A stretch of DNA of 64,000 nt from Floccularia luteovirens. Its lineage: Eukaryota > Basidiomycota > Agaricomycetes > Agaricales > Squamanitaceae. The notes below the pieces were generated by a model that saw only the letters and a list, made by a program, of their open reading frames with translations, did no database searches and was not told the origin of the DNA. The stretch lies in contig VSJF01000007.1 of assembly GCA_009739215.1 (NCBI GenBank), positions 1,054,001 through 1,118,000 on the forward strand, written 5' to 3'. This document shows, piece by piece, positions 1 to 11,777 of this stretch (position 1 is its first letter; every line of letters starts with the position of its first letter). Both the position numbers and the translations under genes were made by a program.

Positions 1-1067
1 TGGATGTCAATGGAGTATCCAGAGGAGAGGTTTACTTAGAAATGACATACTATGCATCTGCTGCATCTGCCGCCAACAAACTCTCGGTTTCAAGCAATGT
101 CGGGCTGAATAGACGTCCTTCCAAACTTGCACCTTCAGACCGATTATCTCGCCCGTCTGCACAATCGCCCCCACACCCAATTTCCCCACTTAGTAACCAG
201 CCAGCCGCTTCAAAACTCAAACCGCAAGGTAGAACAACCCATCAATTTCATAATACCGGGAGTGTTAATTCGCCAACGCTTCAAGCTTCTCCTCCTAGGC
301 CCCACTCTGATCCAACTTTCAATGTTCCAGAGCTACCCCAACTTCCTGAAGTACAGCAAGCACATGTATCCGTACCCAGTTCTCTAACTCCAGGTACCAA
401 AGGCTCCCAAGCTCAAAAAAAACAAACCCCAGCTCCAGATATATTGCGGCCAGGGATCCCGAACGTCTCTTTCACTCAAATTCCGCACATTCAATCCGAT
501 CATATGCGTAGTGCCTCGGCCTCTGCTAGCAATCCCACGACGTTCGGCCATCCATCTAATCATCATCCATTACCTTATGGAACCAATTCTAACACTTCGA
601 TACCAACATCCCCCCAAAGAAGTCCTGTACCACTTGCTTATATCAATGCGCCATACGTTTTGCCTGCAAATGACCCAATACCTTATAGAACAATGGACAA
701 TGCTTCGGCGGCGCCCTTGTCCTTCCCTGTCCCGGCGATCTCTCCTGTGCGAGAAACATTCGAGCAGAATACATTATACCATAACCCTGGGCCTGGAAGC
801 TACACTCCTCCACAACATAATTTAATTGATCGTACTGATCCATACTTGAAGACCAGATATCAATCTCCACTACCACTTCCGCCGGATGCTGCCAGCAAAA
901 GCCCACCCCTTGGTCTCCAGACTTTACCCAAAGAATCAAACGTTGATGAATACCGAATACAGAAACTTCGATCAGTAGAAGAGGAAGCTAAGCTTCGCAG
1001 GCTACAAGAAGAGAAAGACCGCGAACTCGCGTTCAAATTAGATCGGGAGTTGAACCTGGCGGAGTAA
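1..1067 (+). CDS. C2-domain ingression-like protein (Inn1/Fic1 type), C-terminal part
   Basis: The frame is open from base 3, so the gene starts left of the window. The first residues, GEVYLEMTYY, match the last strand of the C2 domain in Inn1/Fic1-type proteins, which act at the contractile ring during cytokinesis. After that comes about 270 residues of low-complexity Ser/Pro-rich sequence with many PxxP stretches, the usual SH3-binding tail of this family. The last 40 residues form a charged helix (EEEAKLRRLQEEKDRELAFK). No intron is seen in this part. The family call rests on one short C2 fragment plus the overall layout, so it is an inference; a different C2 protein is possible. Confidence 0.6.
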   Translation, partial: DVNGVSRGEVYLEMTYYASAASAANKLSVSSNVGLNRRPSKLAPSDRLSRPSAQSPPHPISPLSNQPAASKLKPQGRTTHQFHNTGSVNSPTLQASPPRPHSDPTFNVPELPQLPEVQQAHVSVPSSLTPGTKGSQAQKKQTPAPDILRPGIPNVSFTQIPHIQSDHMRSASASASNPTTFGHPSNHHPLPYGTNSNTSIPTSPQRSPVPLAYINAPYVLPANDPIPYRTMDNASAAPLSFPVPAISPVRETFEQNTLYHNPGPGSYTPPQHNLIDRTDPYLKTRYQSPLPLPPDAASKSPPLGLQTLPKESNVDEYRIQKLRSVEEEAKLRRLQEEKDRELAFKLDRELNLAE

Positions 1068-1433
1068 GGTTAGTTGGTGGAGAAGGTCTTTTACCACAAA
1101 CCTTAGTAGCAGGATCAATCCCGGGGCTCGGACGGATTACGATTTGGATGTTGAAACTTCGTTGTCATGATTACCCAGAGTTAACGCACAGATATTCCAA
1201 TGTTTCGGTATGCCCAAGGACATGAACACCAATGAGAGTGTCAACATTTCATTTCATTTACGTTCCCATATAATTTGCCAGATTTGTACTTCAAGTGTAT
1301 TAAATAATCAATGTTTACAGCTGCGGTATCGTACATTGTCCTAGCTAGCTCATTTGCATTACTACTAACTGTCATCTCGTAACGTAGAAACATTTATGTA
1401 GCTTGATTTGAGGTTCCAGTATCCTCATCCGTA
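1068..1433. other. Intergenic, convergent 3' ends
   Basis: This stretch lies between two genes that point toward each other. It is AT-rich with no coding signal I can support; it should hold both 3' UTRs. Confidence 0.5.
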
Positions 1434-2443
1434 TTAAACTTGTCTCATGTTGTGTGTCCTTACGGCATTCCCACGTCTAGGTGCGCCTCTCCCGTGAATC
1501 GTACCTCCAAGCAATTCACCTTTGTGTATGCCTTTGGATTGCCTGAGGTCATAATAAAATGTAAGCATATATAGTGTAAACCCGAAACCAATTATCCATT
1601 CTAATACCCCTGAGAAAGTATGATATATGTTTCAATAAGCATAGACATAAAATTCGGTGAAATCTTCTTACCTCCAACGTCATTAGCCGTGTAAAGGGTA
1701 ACGATAAAAGCGATTGCAAGTAGGACCAGGATTCCAGCTATTATCGCCTTAGCCATGTACGCGATCTTGAGTGTTCTCACGTAGAGGAAATCTTTGCTTA
1801 TCCACCTGTACTATTTGAGATGTAAGGACCAGATATGTTTGTTGGAAAAAAAAATATTTACGTCTATAACAGTAAAGATAGCACTTAACCCAACTCCAAC
1901 CATAAAAATCAGTAGGAACAACCTATGTAGAGAGGTGTGTCGTTTTGTGTCGAAGACTGATAAGAGAATGAGACCACAACCCCCGATAAATGATCCGATG
2001 ACTGCTAGTATGCCAAATATACGTTCTCTTCTACGCATTTCGGGCATCAACCTATCAAATGAGGAGGTTAGCTACAAATTCTTGTGAGAGCGTCAACCAA
2101 ATACTTACCTTCCTGAATGCCGTAGATGTCGTTCAATAAGAAGTGACCAAAAGAAAGCAACAGAGGTTATTACACATCCCGTAATGAAGAGGGGTTTCAA
2201 CATGTCTGCTCCGATATCCGAGATATAAGGGACGTGGCCATTCGGATCCATAGAGACATAGTGGGGTCTGCCCGTACCAACCCATGTTAACAACATTGCC
2301 AGCAAAGTTGCTTTGAAAAACGAAGCACATAAAGTCAGTATAATCGGACAACCAAATCAATGAAGATATGTACAAAACCACATAAAAGCCCCAATGATTG
2401 GAATCCAGACATATTTCCAATGGCGATGTTGTACAGGTATCAT
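1434..2443 (-). CDS. Frag1/DRAM/Sfk1-family membrane protein
   Basis: Five exons (2443-2374, 2310-2109, 2051-1862, 1810-1672, 1609-1434) join in frame to a 258-residue protein. The start is the ATG before IPVQHRHWKYVWIPIIG. Family landmarks seen are GRPHYVSMD, YISDIGADMLKPLFITG in the second exon, a helix IFGILAVIGSFIGGCGLILL, YRWISKDF, a helix rich in Ala/Ile after AYMAKAI, and the C-terminal LEWIIGFGFTLYMLTFYYDL. That gives about five or six transmembrane helices, as in yeast Sfk1 and animal DRAM/TMEM150 proteins, which sit in the plasma membrane and influence phosphoinositide signalling and lipid asymmetry. Substrate and partners cannot be read from the sequence. Confidence 0.85.
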
Positions 2444-3150
2444 GAATAACTATTTTCGAAATTAAAAGTTGTCGAAATTGGGATCTGGTTCCGAAACTTG
2501 GGTAGAAACTACGTATCGTGAGCAATCAAGATGTGACGAGAAAAGTGGGTTATTTAACGACGTTCCCCATGTTGAAACACTACGTATATCTCGAGTATAT
2601 GTTGAGCTTGAGGGCAATGATACTCCATGACACCCTACAGTGGAGCAAGGTGGGTTTCGACGTCATCTGAGTCGCCATCGGCAAAACGTTTCTGCACTGA
2701 CGTCTACAGGCTTCTAGCTTGACTTCGTCGCAGCAGTTTTTGTGGAGGCGACATTGCCTCGCGTGCAATTTTCAAAACTTTGAGAAGGACTGGGTATTCA
2801 CCAGACCGAATCCGGTATGCCAAAGTACGATCCGACCTGAAAACTTCATGGCCCAAGTCACAGCATGAGCGGAATACTTCCGATAGTCTACCCAAATATG
2901 CAGGACATCTCCTGATCTTCAGTAGAGAAAAACGTGAGAGTGATCTAGTTGAAGCACCTGGATCCAAACCCAACTTGTTGCTTACTGAAAACACCACAAT
3001 GTCGTGAGTATGGAGTTGATGTATGTATTTAGAATGACATTCCCACTGATATGCGCCAAGCCATCAAATGTCCTGATTATCGGACCTCTTCTCGTAAGTA
3101 TCTCCACTCATGTCTTCAGCACTTGCAATGATGTTGTCTGACCTACTAAA
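2444..3150. other. Intergenic stretch with an unsupported short ORF
   Basis: Two overlapping open frames lie here on opposite strands (2704-2997 minus, 2780-3007 plus). Neither shows a recognisable motif or a continuing exon. I cannot tell whether either is real. Confidence 0.3.
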
Positions 3151-3229
3151 GAGGGACTGTCGTAAACCGTGTAAGGAGATAATTTTAGTATGCTCCAGCA
3201 ATAGCCACGCCCCTGAATCTACACTTTGC

Positions 3230-3960
3230 TCCCAGTCCTGAGAGTATCACAGCATTCTATAGAAGTTTGTACGATTGGCAAGCCAAAGGCCCGGGTTCAT
3301 GGGATATTCCCGTTGTACTGGTTTTGCTACTTGGAGTCTGGAGGGTACTTATTGGTGCGCCTAGCAATCTTGGCATGCATACTCTTTTTTAAAGAGAGAA
3401 AGACATTTAGCTTTCCAGGTCAACACCGTATTTGGCAAAGTCATCGTGGCGCTTGATATATGTTGTCCCTAACAAAGTCTAATCCGAATCTGGAAGATAT
3501 ATTTGATATAGTTCGTAAGTCATGTAACTATTCAACGCGGTAGAAACCTTAGGCTCCAGTATGTAAACTGTGCTTTTGGGCATATCATATGGTCGGTTGG
3601 GACCACATGGAAACAAAAGTACGGTAACATCAACATCTTCTCACCAGATACACCCAGAAACAAGGTATAAAATTTCAGGATTTGTCTTACCTTGGCGTCC
3701 ATGACTACACACTACATTTGGAAGTGATACGGGATCTATCTGAAGCTCACAACAATGGTAAGTGTCAAAGATAACAACCAATCTCTGAACTTTTATTCGT
3801 CAGTAATAAGGCATTCTTGCTAATAGCTAGCTTCTATGTCATGCAGTTTTGTCCGTGATCAATGGTTATTTTGAAAACATTCTCCCATAGACCCGCGGCG
3901 GCCGGAAATATATTCAGCCTACAAATTTTGGTATCTGCAAAAGACTCTATTTGTCACCGC
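3230..3960 (+). pseudogene. Degenerate casein kinase 1-like relic
   Basis: Scattered fragments look like the exons of the intact casein kinase further right (9461-11777). At 3481-3514 the frame reads NPNLEDIFDIV and is followed by a GTAAGT donor; the intact gene has [11 protein letters not shown] there. Around 3650-3670 the DNA resembles the RDIKPDN catalytic-loop codons but is out of frame. At 3921-3950 TNFGICKRLY resembles the [10 protein letters not shown] segment, with the Asp of DFG changed to Asn. Stops and frame changes separate the pieces and the C-lobe is not found. The similarity was judged by eye and is short, so this is a tentative call; chance resemblance or a very diverged pseudokinase are alternatives. 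Confidence 0.35.
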
Positions 3961-5515
3961 CGGAATTCAAGGATATGGCCATATGGAATGTACTTGCTCC
4001 TGATGTGAAAAATACCGGCGCAAATGTGTAGTCCGATCTGCACGAGCGTGTCAGTGGGAGAAACTAGGGAGGCCATCCTGTTGCATTGTCCCCACATTGG
4101 TTTTCGGAGCAGATGGACCTCTATTCAATTTAAGGAGCTTGAACATCATGAAACTTCTATCGAGGAGGTACGACGGCTTTGGCTTGAACTAGATCCGGTT
4201 ATTGATCTGGTTTGGACATAAAACAGGGTGGTTTAGCTTGTGAACTGGTTAGACAGTCGGCGGTTATATGTTATGTACGTTCATTCCAGAAGTTTGGTTT
4301 GTTGTAAGTGAAACAACTGAACCGTACGATATAAGAAAATTTCAGGAATAGCTCAGCTTGCGCAGCCCATTTGGTCATTTGGAGTACTTGAAAGGCTGAC
4401 ATAATTTGTCGAGAGAAATGAGTTCCTGTAAATAGAAGCAAGCCCACAAGATGATTAAAAATACAGTAAATGCTACTGTGTGTTCACTTAACCTCAGGGA
4501 TCGGCCAAATTGGAGGTATCATTTCCGTCCGTTCTTTCTAGAAAATGCCTACTGGATTTCAATCATTAATCGATAGGCTCCCGCTAGTCAACGTCAACGA
4601 ATATCTCATCTCGTTTACGTACATGTCTGACTAGACATATCGTGGAACATGCCGTCTGATATTTGAATGTGATATCCCTAGGTGTGTGTTTTGCCTCGTT
4701 GGCCGGTATTGGTCTGGGAGCTTGGTTGAACTCACAGAGCATCGTGTGTATCGTTGATGCTATCCCGATTTTCTATTCCGCATTTCCATCCAGCTGGGTC
4801 CAGGAACACTACCGCTTACATAGTTTTTATAAAGATTATAAAGGTGTTAATTAGCATCAAACCTTGGGGAATTATCGGCGGCTAAAGCTTCTGACTGTGC
4901 TTTTTTGGTCTATTGTATTTCTCAGCATGACATCCATCACTGTCCTCCAGTTTTCTCTACCGAAAACGACAGTCTCATCTGGACATACATAGCTTGCGCA
5001 CCTGAATAAAATAGAGCCTCGTTAAGCGGGGTACTAACCTCAAAAATGCGGTGCTCTGGTCAATTTATGTCCCTGTTGTGCTATTATAATGTGATCATAC
5101 TGACAATCGGAGAAAAATCAGGAGGATCTGCGTCTAGACATGACGAAAAAAAAAGCTAAATATGTAACACGAACCTGACATACGGTTTTAATAATCCTAA
5201 AGTTAGGTCGCGATAGTTTGAAAAGTTACACAGCTAAAACGAGGTGACGCAGTAAAACCATGGGAAAGCAGCAAAAAAGAGTGTGTACGGAATACAGAGC
5301 AACAGAGGATGATAATGGGCTCATACAAAGTAAAAAAATTAAAGAGATAAATGGAAGGCTGACTACAAAAATATTCCATATACGGAAAAAAAAAATATAA
5401 TGATATGCAGAAAGAAAAATCTAGCATCAAGCACAGCTAGCCTCCATAAGTGGTAGAGTTGGAGGTGAAGCAGGAGCATTTGTGGAAGCAAGTTTCTTGA
5501 AAATCTAACCCCGGG
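3961..5515. other. Gene-poor region
   Basis: Only short open frames occur (for example 4024-4221 and 4663-4854 plus, 5203-5430 minus). None carries a family motif, and the frames do not connect through plausible introns. The segment near 5140-5410 is very A-rich on the plus strand. Confidence 0.35.
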
Positions 5516-6381
5516 TTAGCTGGACGGAATGTTGCCATAATATGAAGCACTTGCCTGCACAAAGACGTCAGAAGATTGGCTACCACTGACCGCCCATTTT
5601 CCATTAATAATTATCATAGGAACCCCAGATATGCCTTTAGATCGTGCTGTGTCAGACATCTCTTCGACTTCCTTCTCTAGTTCGTCAGATTCAAGAAATT
5701 TTATAGCCTGTATGTACATCAAATGAGAAACCGGGTTTTGAAAAAAAATACTCCGGGTCACTCTGCTCACCTCTGTTCTGTTCATTGCTCCAGTACTTTC
5801 TGCTAATTCAGCGAGAACATCGATGTCTGCTATGTCTCTTGCATCTTCCATGTGTGCTTTAAATATGGCGCTCATAAGCGGAATTTGTAGCTTTTGCCCG
5901 CCGAGGGCATAAGCTTTTTGACATAAGCGGTGAGCTCGAGTCGTTTGACTCATGCATCCGCGAAATGAACTGTAATTAAGTTGGAAGGAAGGAGTTAGAC
6001 AGGGGGGATGAAGGAGAGTGATTCACATTCACGTACATAGAAATGCCTTTCTCTTCTGAATATTTGGAAACCGCGAGTTGAAGGTTGGAAAACTCTTCCT
6101 TACCCATGACACCCTTATAGAAAGTAGCCCTATCAATAGGCACATCATCCCGTAAAACATCTGGCCCAATTAATCTGAAGGGCACGAGCTCTATTTCGAA
6201 GGAGAGTGGTAGATTTAAGGAAGATTTGCAGTGTGTGATGGCATCAAGAAGTTCGAGTTGCCCTAAACAGCAATTGACACATATCTTTTTGAATATGTTT
6301 CAGGAGAAAAGCGGGACAGCAGCAAATTAATTGACTGACGAAATCTGTTATAATAGTCAACTTGACCACGCGATTGGACAT
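5516..6381 (-). CDS. DsbA/FrnE-like thioredoxin-fold oxidoreductase
   Basis: Four exons (6381-6340, 6284-6037, 5969-5771, 5707-5516) give 226 residues in frame. The start MSNRVVKLTIITDF forms the first beta strand of the DsbA-like thioredoxin fold (FrnE / 2-hydroxychromene-2-carboxylate isomerase group). The second exon supplies the active-site loop ICVNCCLGQLELLD, followed by a helical insert and, near the C-terminus, the conserved cis-Pro loop KGISGVPMIIINGKWAVSG. SQSSDVFV closes the domain. The CxxC here is CVNC rather than the CPWC/CPFC common in the family. It is probably a soluble thiol-disulfide or glutathione-linked enzyme. No signal peptide is visible. The substrate is unknown. Confidence 0.85.
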
Positions 6382-7326
6382 ATTGTTGGATGATTGTTAA
6401 GCCAGGAAAGCAGACTGGGCAAGGTATGTGAGGAGAATGAAGAGGGAGAGCAGGATGATAATGACAAGGTGAATTAGTTGGCACCGAGACTATAAGGAGA
6501 GCGGGATGCGGATTAACAAGCCCTCGCTGACTGAGCACAGTCAGCCAATGGTCAATAACTTGGTTGCCTTTTTGGGTATCCGGCTATTACGTAACACACA
6601 CTCTATCCTTTGCAACATTCCCATCCGCCGTGCTCTCAATTACTAAGTCATAATTCTATTACCGGCCTTCCCTCTCTGCTGCATCGTTTTTTGGTTGCTC
6701 TTCGCCTATCTCGCTGACACTGGCACTGTCATTGCCTCGGGCCTGCTGACTTGCTGTCTCGGTCATCGGGTCATGCGTACGACCATCATTTAGTCAATCC
6801 TTTTCAGACCAAAAAAGGCTGGAGATCAAAGTTATCCTCATGCCTGTACGTCTATCACCATTCTCGTAGCATCCGTAGGTATGTCAACTATGAACCAATA
6901 CTTGCACATGTGGTATTATGACCTGGTCTTCCGGACATAGAAACACCATAATAATAGAGCATTGGGCGCTTAGATTCTCAAAACCTGTACACTTCGAAAA
7001 TAGCTCCCGATATGTCACATGCGTACAGAATCTTGGCGTTTATGACTTTGTTGTCGAAATTTTGGAGGCGTTTGTTGGGCTCTACGTTATCCCGTGAATG
7101 TTGTGGGGAATGACATGGAGACCTGACACCTGACATTTGGTTTCACATTGTCATTGTCGTTTTGTCAGGTTGGCATGTCCCAATTGTTCCTGCATATGCA
7201 TAATCTACGGCATACGAAAACTAACATTTGGTGAATATCATTGATAAGATTCAAGGTTTGTTATATATTCTATATATCTATATATCTAGAAAAGATACAG
7301 AATCACATGCCTTGTTATATTGAAAT
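6382..7326. other. Intergenic
   Basis: About 945 bp between a gene transcribed leftward and the 3' end of the F-box gene. It contains TA-rich stretches near 7255-7290 but no supported gene or repeat. Confidence 0.4.
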
Positions 7327-8777
7327 CTAATCCAAAACATCATCAAATGGGTTTTCATCATCAAAACCGGTGGGCCAAACATCATAGTTCTCTACCTCTG
7401 CTATGCCTGTGAGCCAATCAAGATAATCTTTTGCTCGTAAAACAGTTCTAGTGCGCCTATCTAGGCGGAATCGAGAGATTGGGCTACCGCGAGCTCTGCG
7501 AACAAGAACCATTTTACAGAACAGAGGCACTGAGGCAGGATCCAAATCTCTCAGTGTAAAGGTATGCAAGGATTTTGATACTACTTCATAAGTTTCTTGA
7601 TCCGGTCGCTCTATTGGGGTCAGGGCTTCAAATATTCCAGATTCCATGGAATTTACAGTCAATTCAGTGATAGTTGGAAAACTTTGCATGAACTCCCGCA
7701 TTGGTTCTAGAAAGTTGTGGTAGGATTGATTCAGGGTCAGAGATTGTACACCAGAGATCTGAATTCCTCCGTTTAAATCTACCCCGGACAAAATTAATGA
7801 ATGTACGTGTGGAAGGTCTATGCAGGAAAACAGAACGCGAATGTCCGAAGTACAGTCAACGAGTCTGAGAGACTGTATGCCGTGCAGGGGGATGAGGGTA
7901 GAATTCGAGGAATCCGAGGAGGGATCGAACTCCAATGCACCCAGGCTTAGATTTATTAAGGAAGGGAACTGACTTAGAAATTCCCGAAGCTGTGACTGCG
8001 TGAGGACATGGTAGTGAGCTGTGTCGAAATGAAGGGTTGTGACATAATCTAATTGGGTGCGAAACAATGGAGCAGCATTTCCAGAAAGGTGCAGGAAGGA
8101 CAGTTGAGGGGTTTTTCCTTTAAAGATAGACGAAGCTATTGGTAGAATACCATGCGTTGGAGAAATAGGTTTTATATCACGGTATTCCTATTGAGAGCGA
8201 GAAATATTCCAGTATGGGGGCATCCACAACACGAAATAATTGATTCAGTTTCAGGGGCTGCAACGATTGCGATGCAATGCTTTATAGATAACTGTCGCCA
8301 ACGTTCAGAATGGGGCAGAAGTGCATTGATTATTTCTAGAGAATACGTTGACACAGTGATATCAAGAGGACAAGGCTTGGACCTCAGGAGTTGGACTTCT
8401 AGCCTTTGTAGAAAAGAACTGGCTATCTTCATGGACTTCCTAGTTCCGACAGAAATGGTTATTCTGTTCCATAACAGTGGCGTTGAACAAACAATGTGAC
8501 GCCAGTTGCTGCAGACGTGCGAGGCAAGCACCTCAAAAGGTTGGGCAGAGGTTTTCTTTGAAGGGAGGTTCCTGGTCATACAGAATATCTTGATCAGAAG
8601 CTCGTTTGAGAGTTTGGATATAGGAAGGTTTGCATTGCGTAGATTGTGATAGATAGCCGTTTTGTGGCGGAGTTCGAGGTCAACTGAATTCAGCTCATCT
8701 TGAAGGCGTAGTTTGCTGATTTCTAGGTTGCGAATGGACTGGAAATGCTCTTCAATATCTGAAGAAGACATGGTCAC
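7327..8777 (-). pseudogene. F-box/LRR-type protein, reading frame broken twice
   Basis: The N-terminal frame (from 8777) has a coiled coil of about 45 residues and then an F-box-like segment: LPISKLSNELLIKIF, VCSNWRHIVCSTPLLW. It reads through LLPHSERWRQLSI, normal for Agaricomycete F-box proteins. After about 8275 the LRR-like text (LQPLKLNQLFRVVDAPILEY) continues one frame over and hits a stop near 8185. From about 8190 down to 7327 a third frame carries the rest (SIFKGKTPQLSFLHLSG, then leucine-rich repeats, ending ENPFDDVLD). I found no intron that repairs either shift without deleting conserved text. It is either a recent pseudogene or carries two assembly indels. The role of an intact protein would be substrate choice for an SCF ubiquitin ligase. 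Confidence 0.7.
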
Positions 8778-9460
8778 TGGACAGGATTGTTAAATGCTTT
8801 GATATTTTTGTGAGGAGTCGTTGCCAAACATTACGTAAAATATAACGCTTTGACCGTGTCGAGTACGTTGCAAATACGTTTGGATGTCAATATGACCAAA
8901 AAGTCTCTGTGTGCTTGTGAGTATGTCAACAAGGGTTCGGCCATCTATCACCTCTCCTGGAAATCACATACCCGGTAAAGCAGGTGGGTGATGTTATTTG
9001 TCAGTGACTCAATGTTGCACAGTTTACGATGATCGAGGAGGCTGGCGTGAAGACAATACTAGACGCTGTGGTGGCCCTTTAATCTCGGTGTTTCAGGTGC
9101 AGAAACCGGATAGTGCAGTGCAATATATGAAAGTGCGGTGACTGCCACGAAGTGAATTAATAACGCAGGGGCTGGCTGGGGGATGGCTAGGCATAAATGG
9201 ATATTTGAGAGGCAGAAGGTGCCGTATTCAGCGCCAACCACGACAAGGCCATGCACAGGCTGGATTTGAAAAAATAAATAATAATAATAATAATTGAATA
9301 AGGGCCACACGTGTGGTACCGAAATTAAAGTCCGCTCTGATTCTAGCAAACATCTCCCAAATCCCTTAACCTTTTTAGCTGGCACAAGCTTTACACCAGT
9401 CCGCTCTTATTTCTTGAATACTTCTGAGACTGGTGTCTACTCCCTCTCATTTATCCTGTT
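8778..9460. other. Divergent intergenic region
   Basis: Separates the leftward F-box gene from the rightward casein kinase. A 327-bp minus-strand open frame at 9059-9385 runs through the AAT repeat and has no motif. The last 100 bp, rich in pyrimidine on the plus strand, should be the kinase promoter and 5' UTR. Confidence 0.4.
9274..9294. repeat. AAT trinucleotide microsatellite
   Basis: About seven copies of ATA/AAT in a row, about 170 bp upstream of the casein kinase start. Confidence 0.85.
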
Positions 9461-11777
9461 ATGTCCACCCCTCATGTCATCGCTTCCTCTTCCTCTCATC
9501 CAACTCAGTCTGGTAACTCAAATGGCATTGTTGGCAATCACTATCGGGTTGGTAAGAAGATCGGCGAAGGCTCATTTGGTGTCGTCTTCGAAGGTCTGTA
9601 TGCTTCTTAGTCCCCTCTTTACTCAGCGCTCTTTGGTATTTCAACTTGGCCTACCAATAAGAGACATCTACCCCTGACCACTCGTCGTCGTCCATGACTA
9701 CTTCCTCTTCTCTTCCTTTTTCTTGGGATTTGACTGAATACAAATCTCACAGGATCCAAATTGCTAGCAAACACTCCAGTGGCAATAAAATTTGTAGGGC
9801 AACTGTCTACTCCTGTTTTTCTCTCCTTGTATACTCATGTGTCGTAGGAACCACGCAAGTCTGACGCCCCTCAACTACGAGATGAATTTCGCTCTTACAG
9901 GACCTTAAACGGAACACGTGAGCCCGTTCAGCATACAGCCACCAGTACCTTGCCATTTTTCTTATGATTATGTAGCTGGCGTGCCGCAAGTACACTATTT
10001 TGGACAGGAAGGATTGCACAATATCCTTGTCATTGATCTTTTGGGACCCAATTTAGAAGACTTATTCGATATCTGTAGTCGCAAATTTTCTATCAAGACT
10101 GTATGCATGGCGGCCAAACAGATGGTAAGCATTTCATGCCTTCTGTACGTTCCCTTGGAACCACATCATCTTCCTGGATATTCGCAATATGTGCAGGAGC
10201 CTAATTCAAATGAATCTTCTTTTGCTGACTGATGTTACTCTCCATGTATAGATTACTCGTGTCCAGGCTATTCACGAAAAGTCTCTGATTTATCGCGATA
10301 TCAAACCAGACAACTTCTTGATCGGTGTTCCAGGAAGTAAGACAGCAAATACCATTCACATAATCGGTGAGTACACAGCATTTTCGTAATGCAATATATT
10401 CTCTACTTTTATTCGCGACACGAGGCACCGTGGCAATGTGCAATTGTCAAATGTGACTGGGTCAATACATTTTACCCTGTTCTTAGTAACAATGACCTTT
10501 CTTTATCACGTCTGCTCCTTTTGCATTCCTTTATCTGCATTCCTAACATGTGTTCTCAATATCAGATTTTGGTATGGCGAAGCATTACCGTGATCCGAAA
10601 ACGAAGGTGCATATACCATATCGCGAAAGGAAGTCGCTCTCCGGGACAGCCCGGTACATGTCTATCAACACGCATTTAGGTCGTGAACAGTCGCGCCGAG
10701 ATGACCTAGAATCTCTAGGCCATGTCTTTATGTACTTTTTGAGAGGTGGTCTGCCATGGCAGGGCCTAAGGGCAGCAACAAACAAACAAAAATACGAAAA
10801 GATTGGAGACAAAAAGCAATCCACTCCAATAAACGAGTTGTGCGAAGGATTCCCAGGTTTGCATTTTTATTGGCTGACTTGCTACGAGTTATTCCTAATC
10901 ACACCCTATCAGAGGAATTTGCCATTTACATGAACTATGTACGAAAACTTGGATTTGAGGAAACCCCGGACTATGATTTCCTACGTGAATTGTTCACCAA
11001 AGTATTGAAGAACATTGGGGAGACTGAAGATGGCATATACGATTGGATGCTCCTCTACGGTGGTAAAGGCTGGGAGGCTGGCCCTGTTAGTATTCAACTT
11101 TTCTGTACCTCACAGCTTCGAGTTTACATTTATATAATCATTAGAACCACACACCCGCAGCAGCTAACCACCGCGAGCACCGGCGCGACAGAGATCACGG
11201 TGTCCATCGACGGGCTTCTCGACAAATGCCGGATGGTACCACTTCTAATCAATTAATTTTGAGCCCAACCCCTGCACACCCCAAGAATGGCGGTCGTAGG
11301 AATGCCAATGGAGACCGAGGAAATAATTCGCTGCGGGACATTGGAAGCGTGCAACCCTTGATACCAGCTAGTCGGCGAGCAAGCCAGCAACGCGATGGGA
11401 ACGGTACAGGAAATTTAACAACTCCTCATCCATATGTGACTGCGCAGAGCCCTAACGGCTACCGCACGAGTACAGGTGGATATGGCCGACAATCCCCCAA
11501 TCCAGTGACGAATAATCTACCAGGTGGTCCCGTGAACGGAATGCACGCCAATGGTTCAGAATCATTCCTGTTCGGACAAAATCAACAAGGCAAAGCTGGA
11601 ACTAACCCGAAAGAAGGGACGACAATGATCGGAACCGGACAAAGAGATATGGCCGGCGGCACGAGGGGAATTGTGTTATATGAGCGTGAGCAAATGCAAC
11701 GAGTTGGGGAACATGATGAAGACGGCGGCCACGGCCACAGAAGAGGCTTCTGGAACATCTTTTGTTGTCGAGCATGA
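9461..11777 (+). CDS. Casein kinase 1 (Yck-type membrane-anchored Ser/Thr kinase)
   Basis: Eight exons (9461-9593, 9753-9793, 9848-9917, 9976-10124, 10252-10366, 10566-10856, 10913-11085, 11145-11777) close in frame to 534 residues. The kinase domain covers about residues 28-325: glycine loop [16 protein letters not shown] lysine, catalytic loop [20 protein letters not shown], and the CK1 signature that replaces [19 protein letters not shown], then [11 protein letters not shown]. The C-terminal 200 residues are basic, then Gly/Asn/Pro-rich, as in yeast Yck1/Yck2. The last residues are FWNIFCCRA: paired cysteines suited to palmitoylation, but followed by two residues, where Yck1/2 end on Cys-Cys. 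Such kinases work at the plasma membrane in nutrient sensing, endocytosis and septation. The start ATG sits just before MSTPHVIAS and is the first in the frame. Confidence 0.95.

Noticed and set aside
5203..5430. 75-codon Phe/Ser-rich minus-strand frame.
   Set aside because: Low-complexity A-rich DNA read in one frame; no family text and no joining exons.
9059..9385. 108-codon minus-strand open frame upstream of the casein kinase.
   Set aside because: It runs through an AAT microsatellite, has no motif or intron support, and overlaps the probable promoter.
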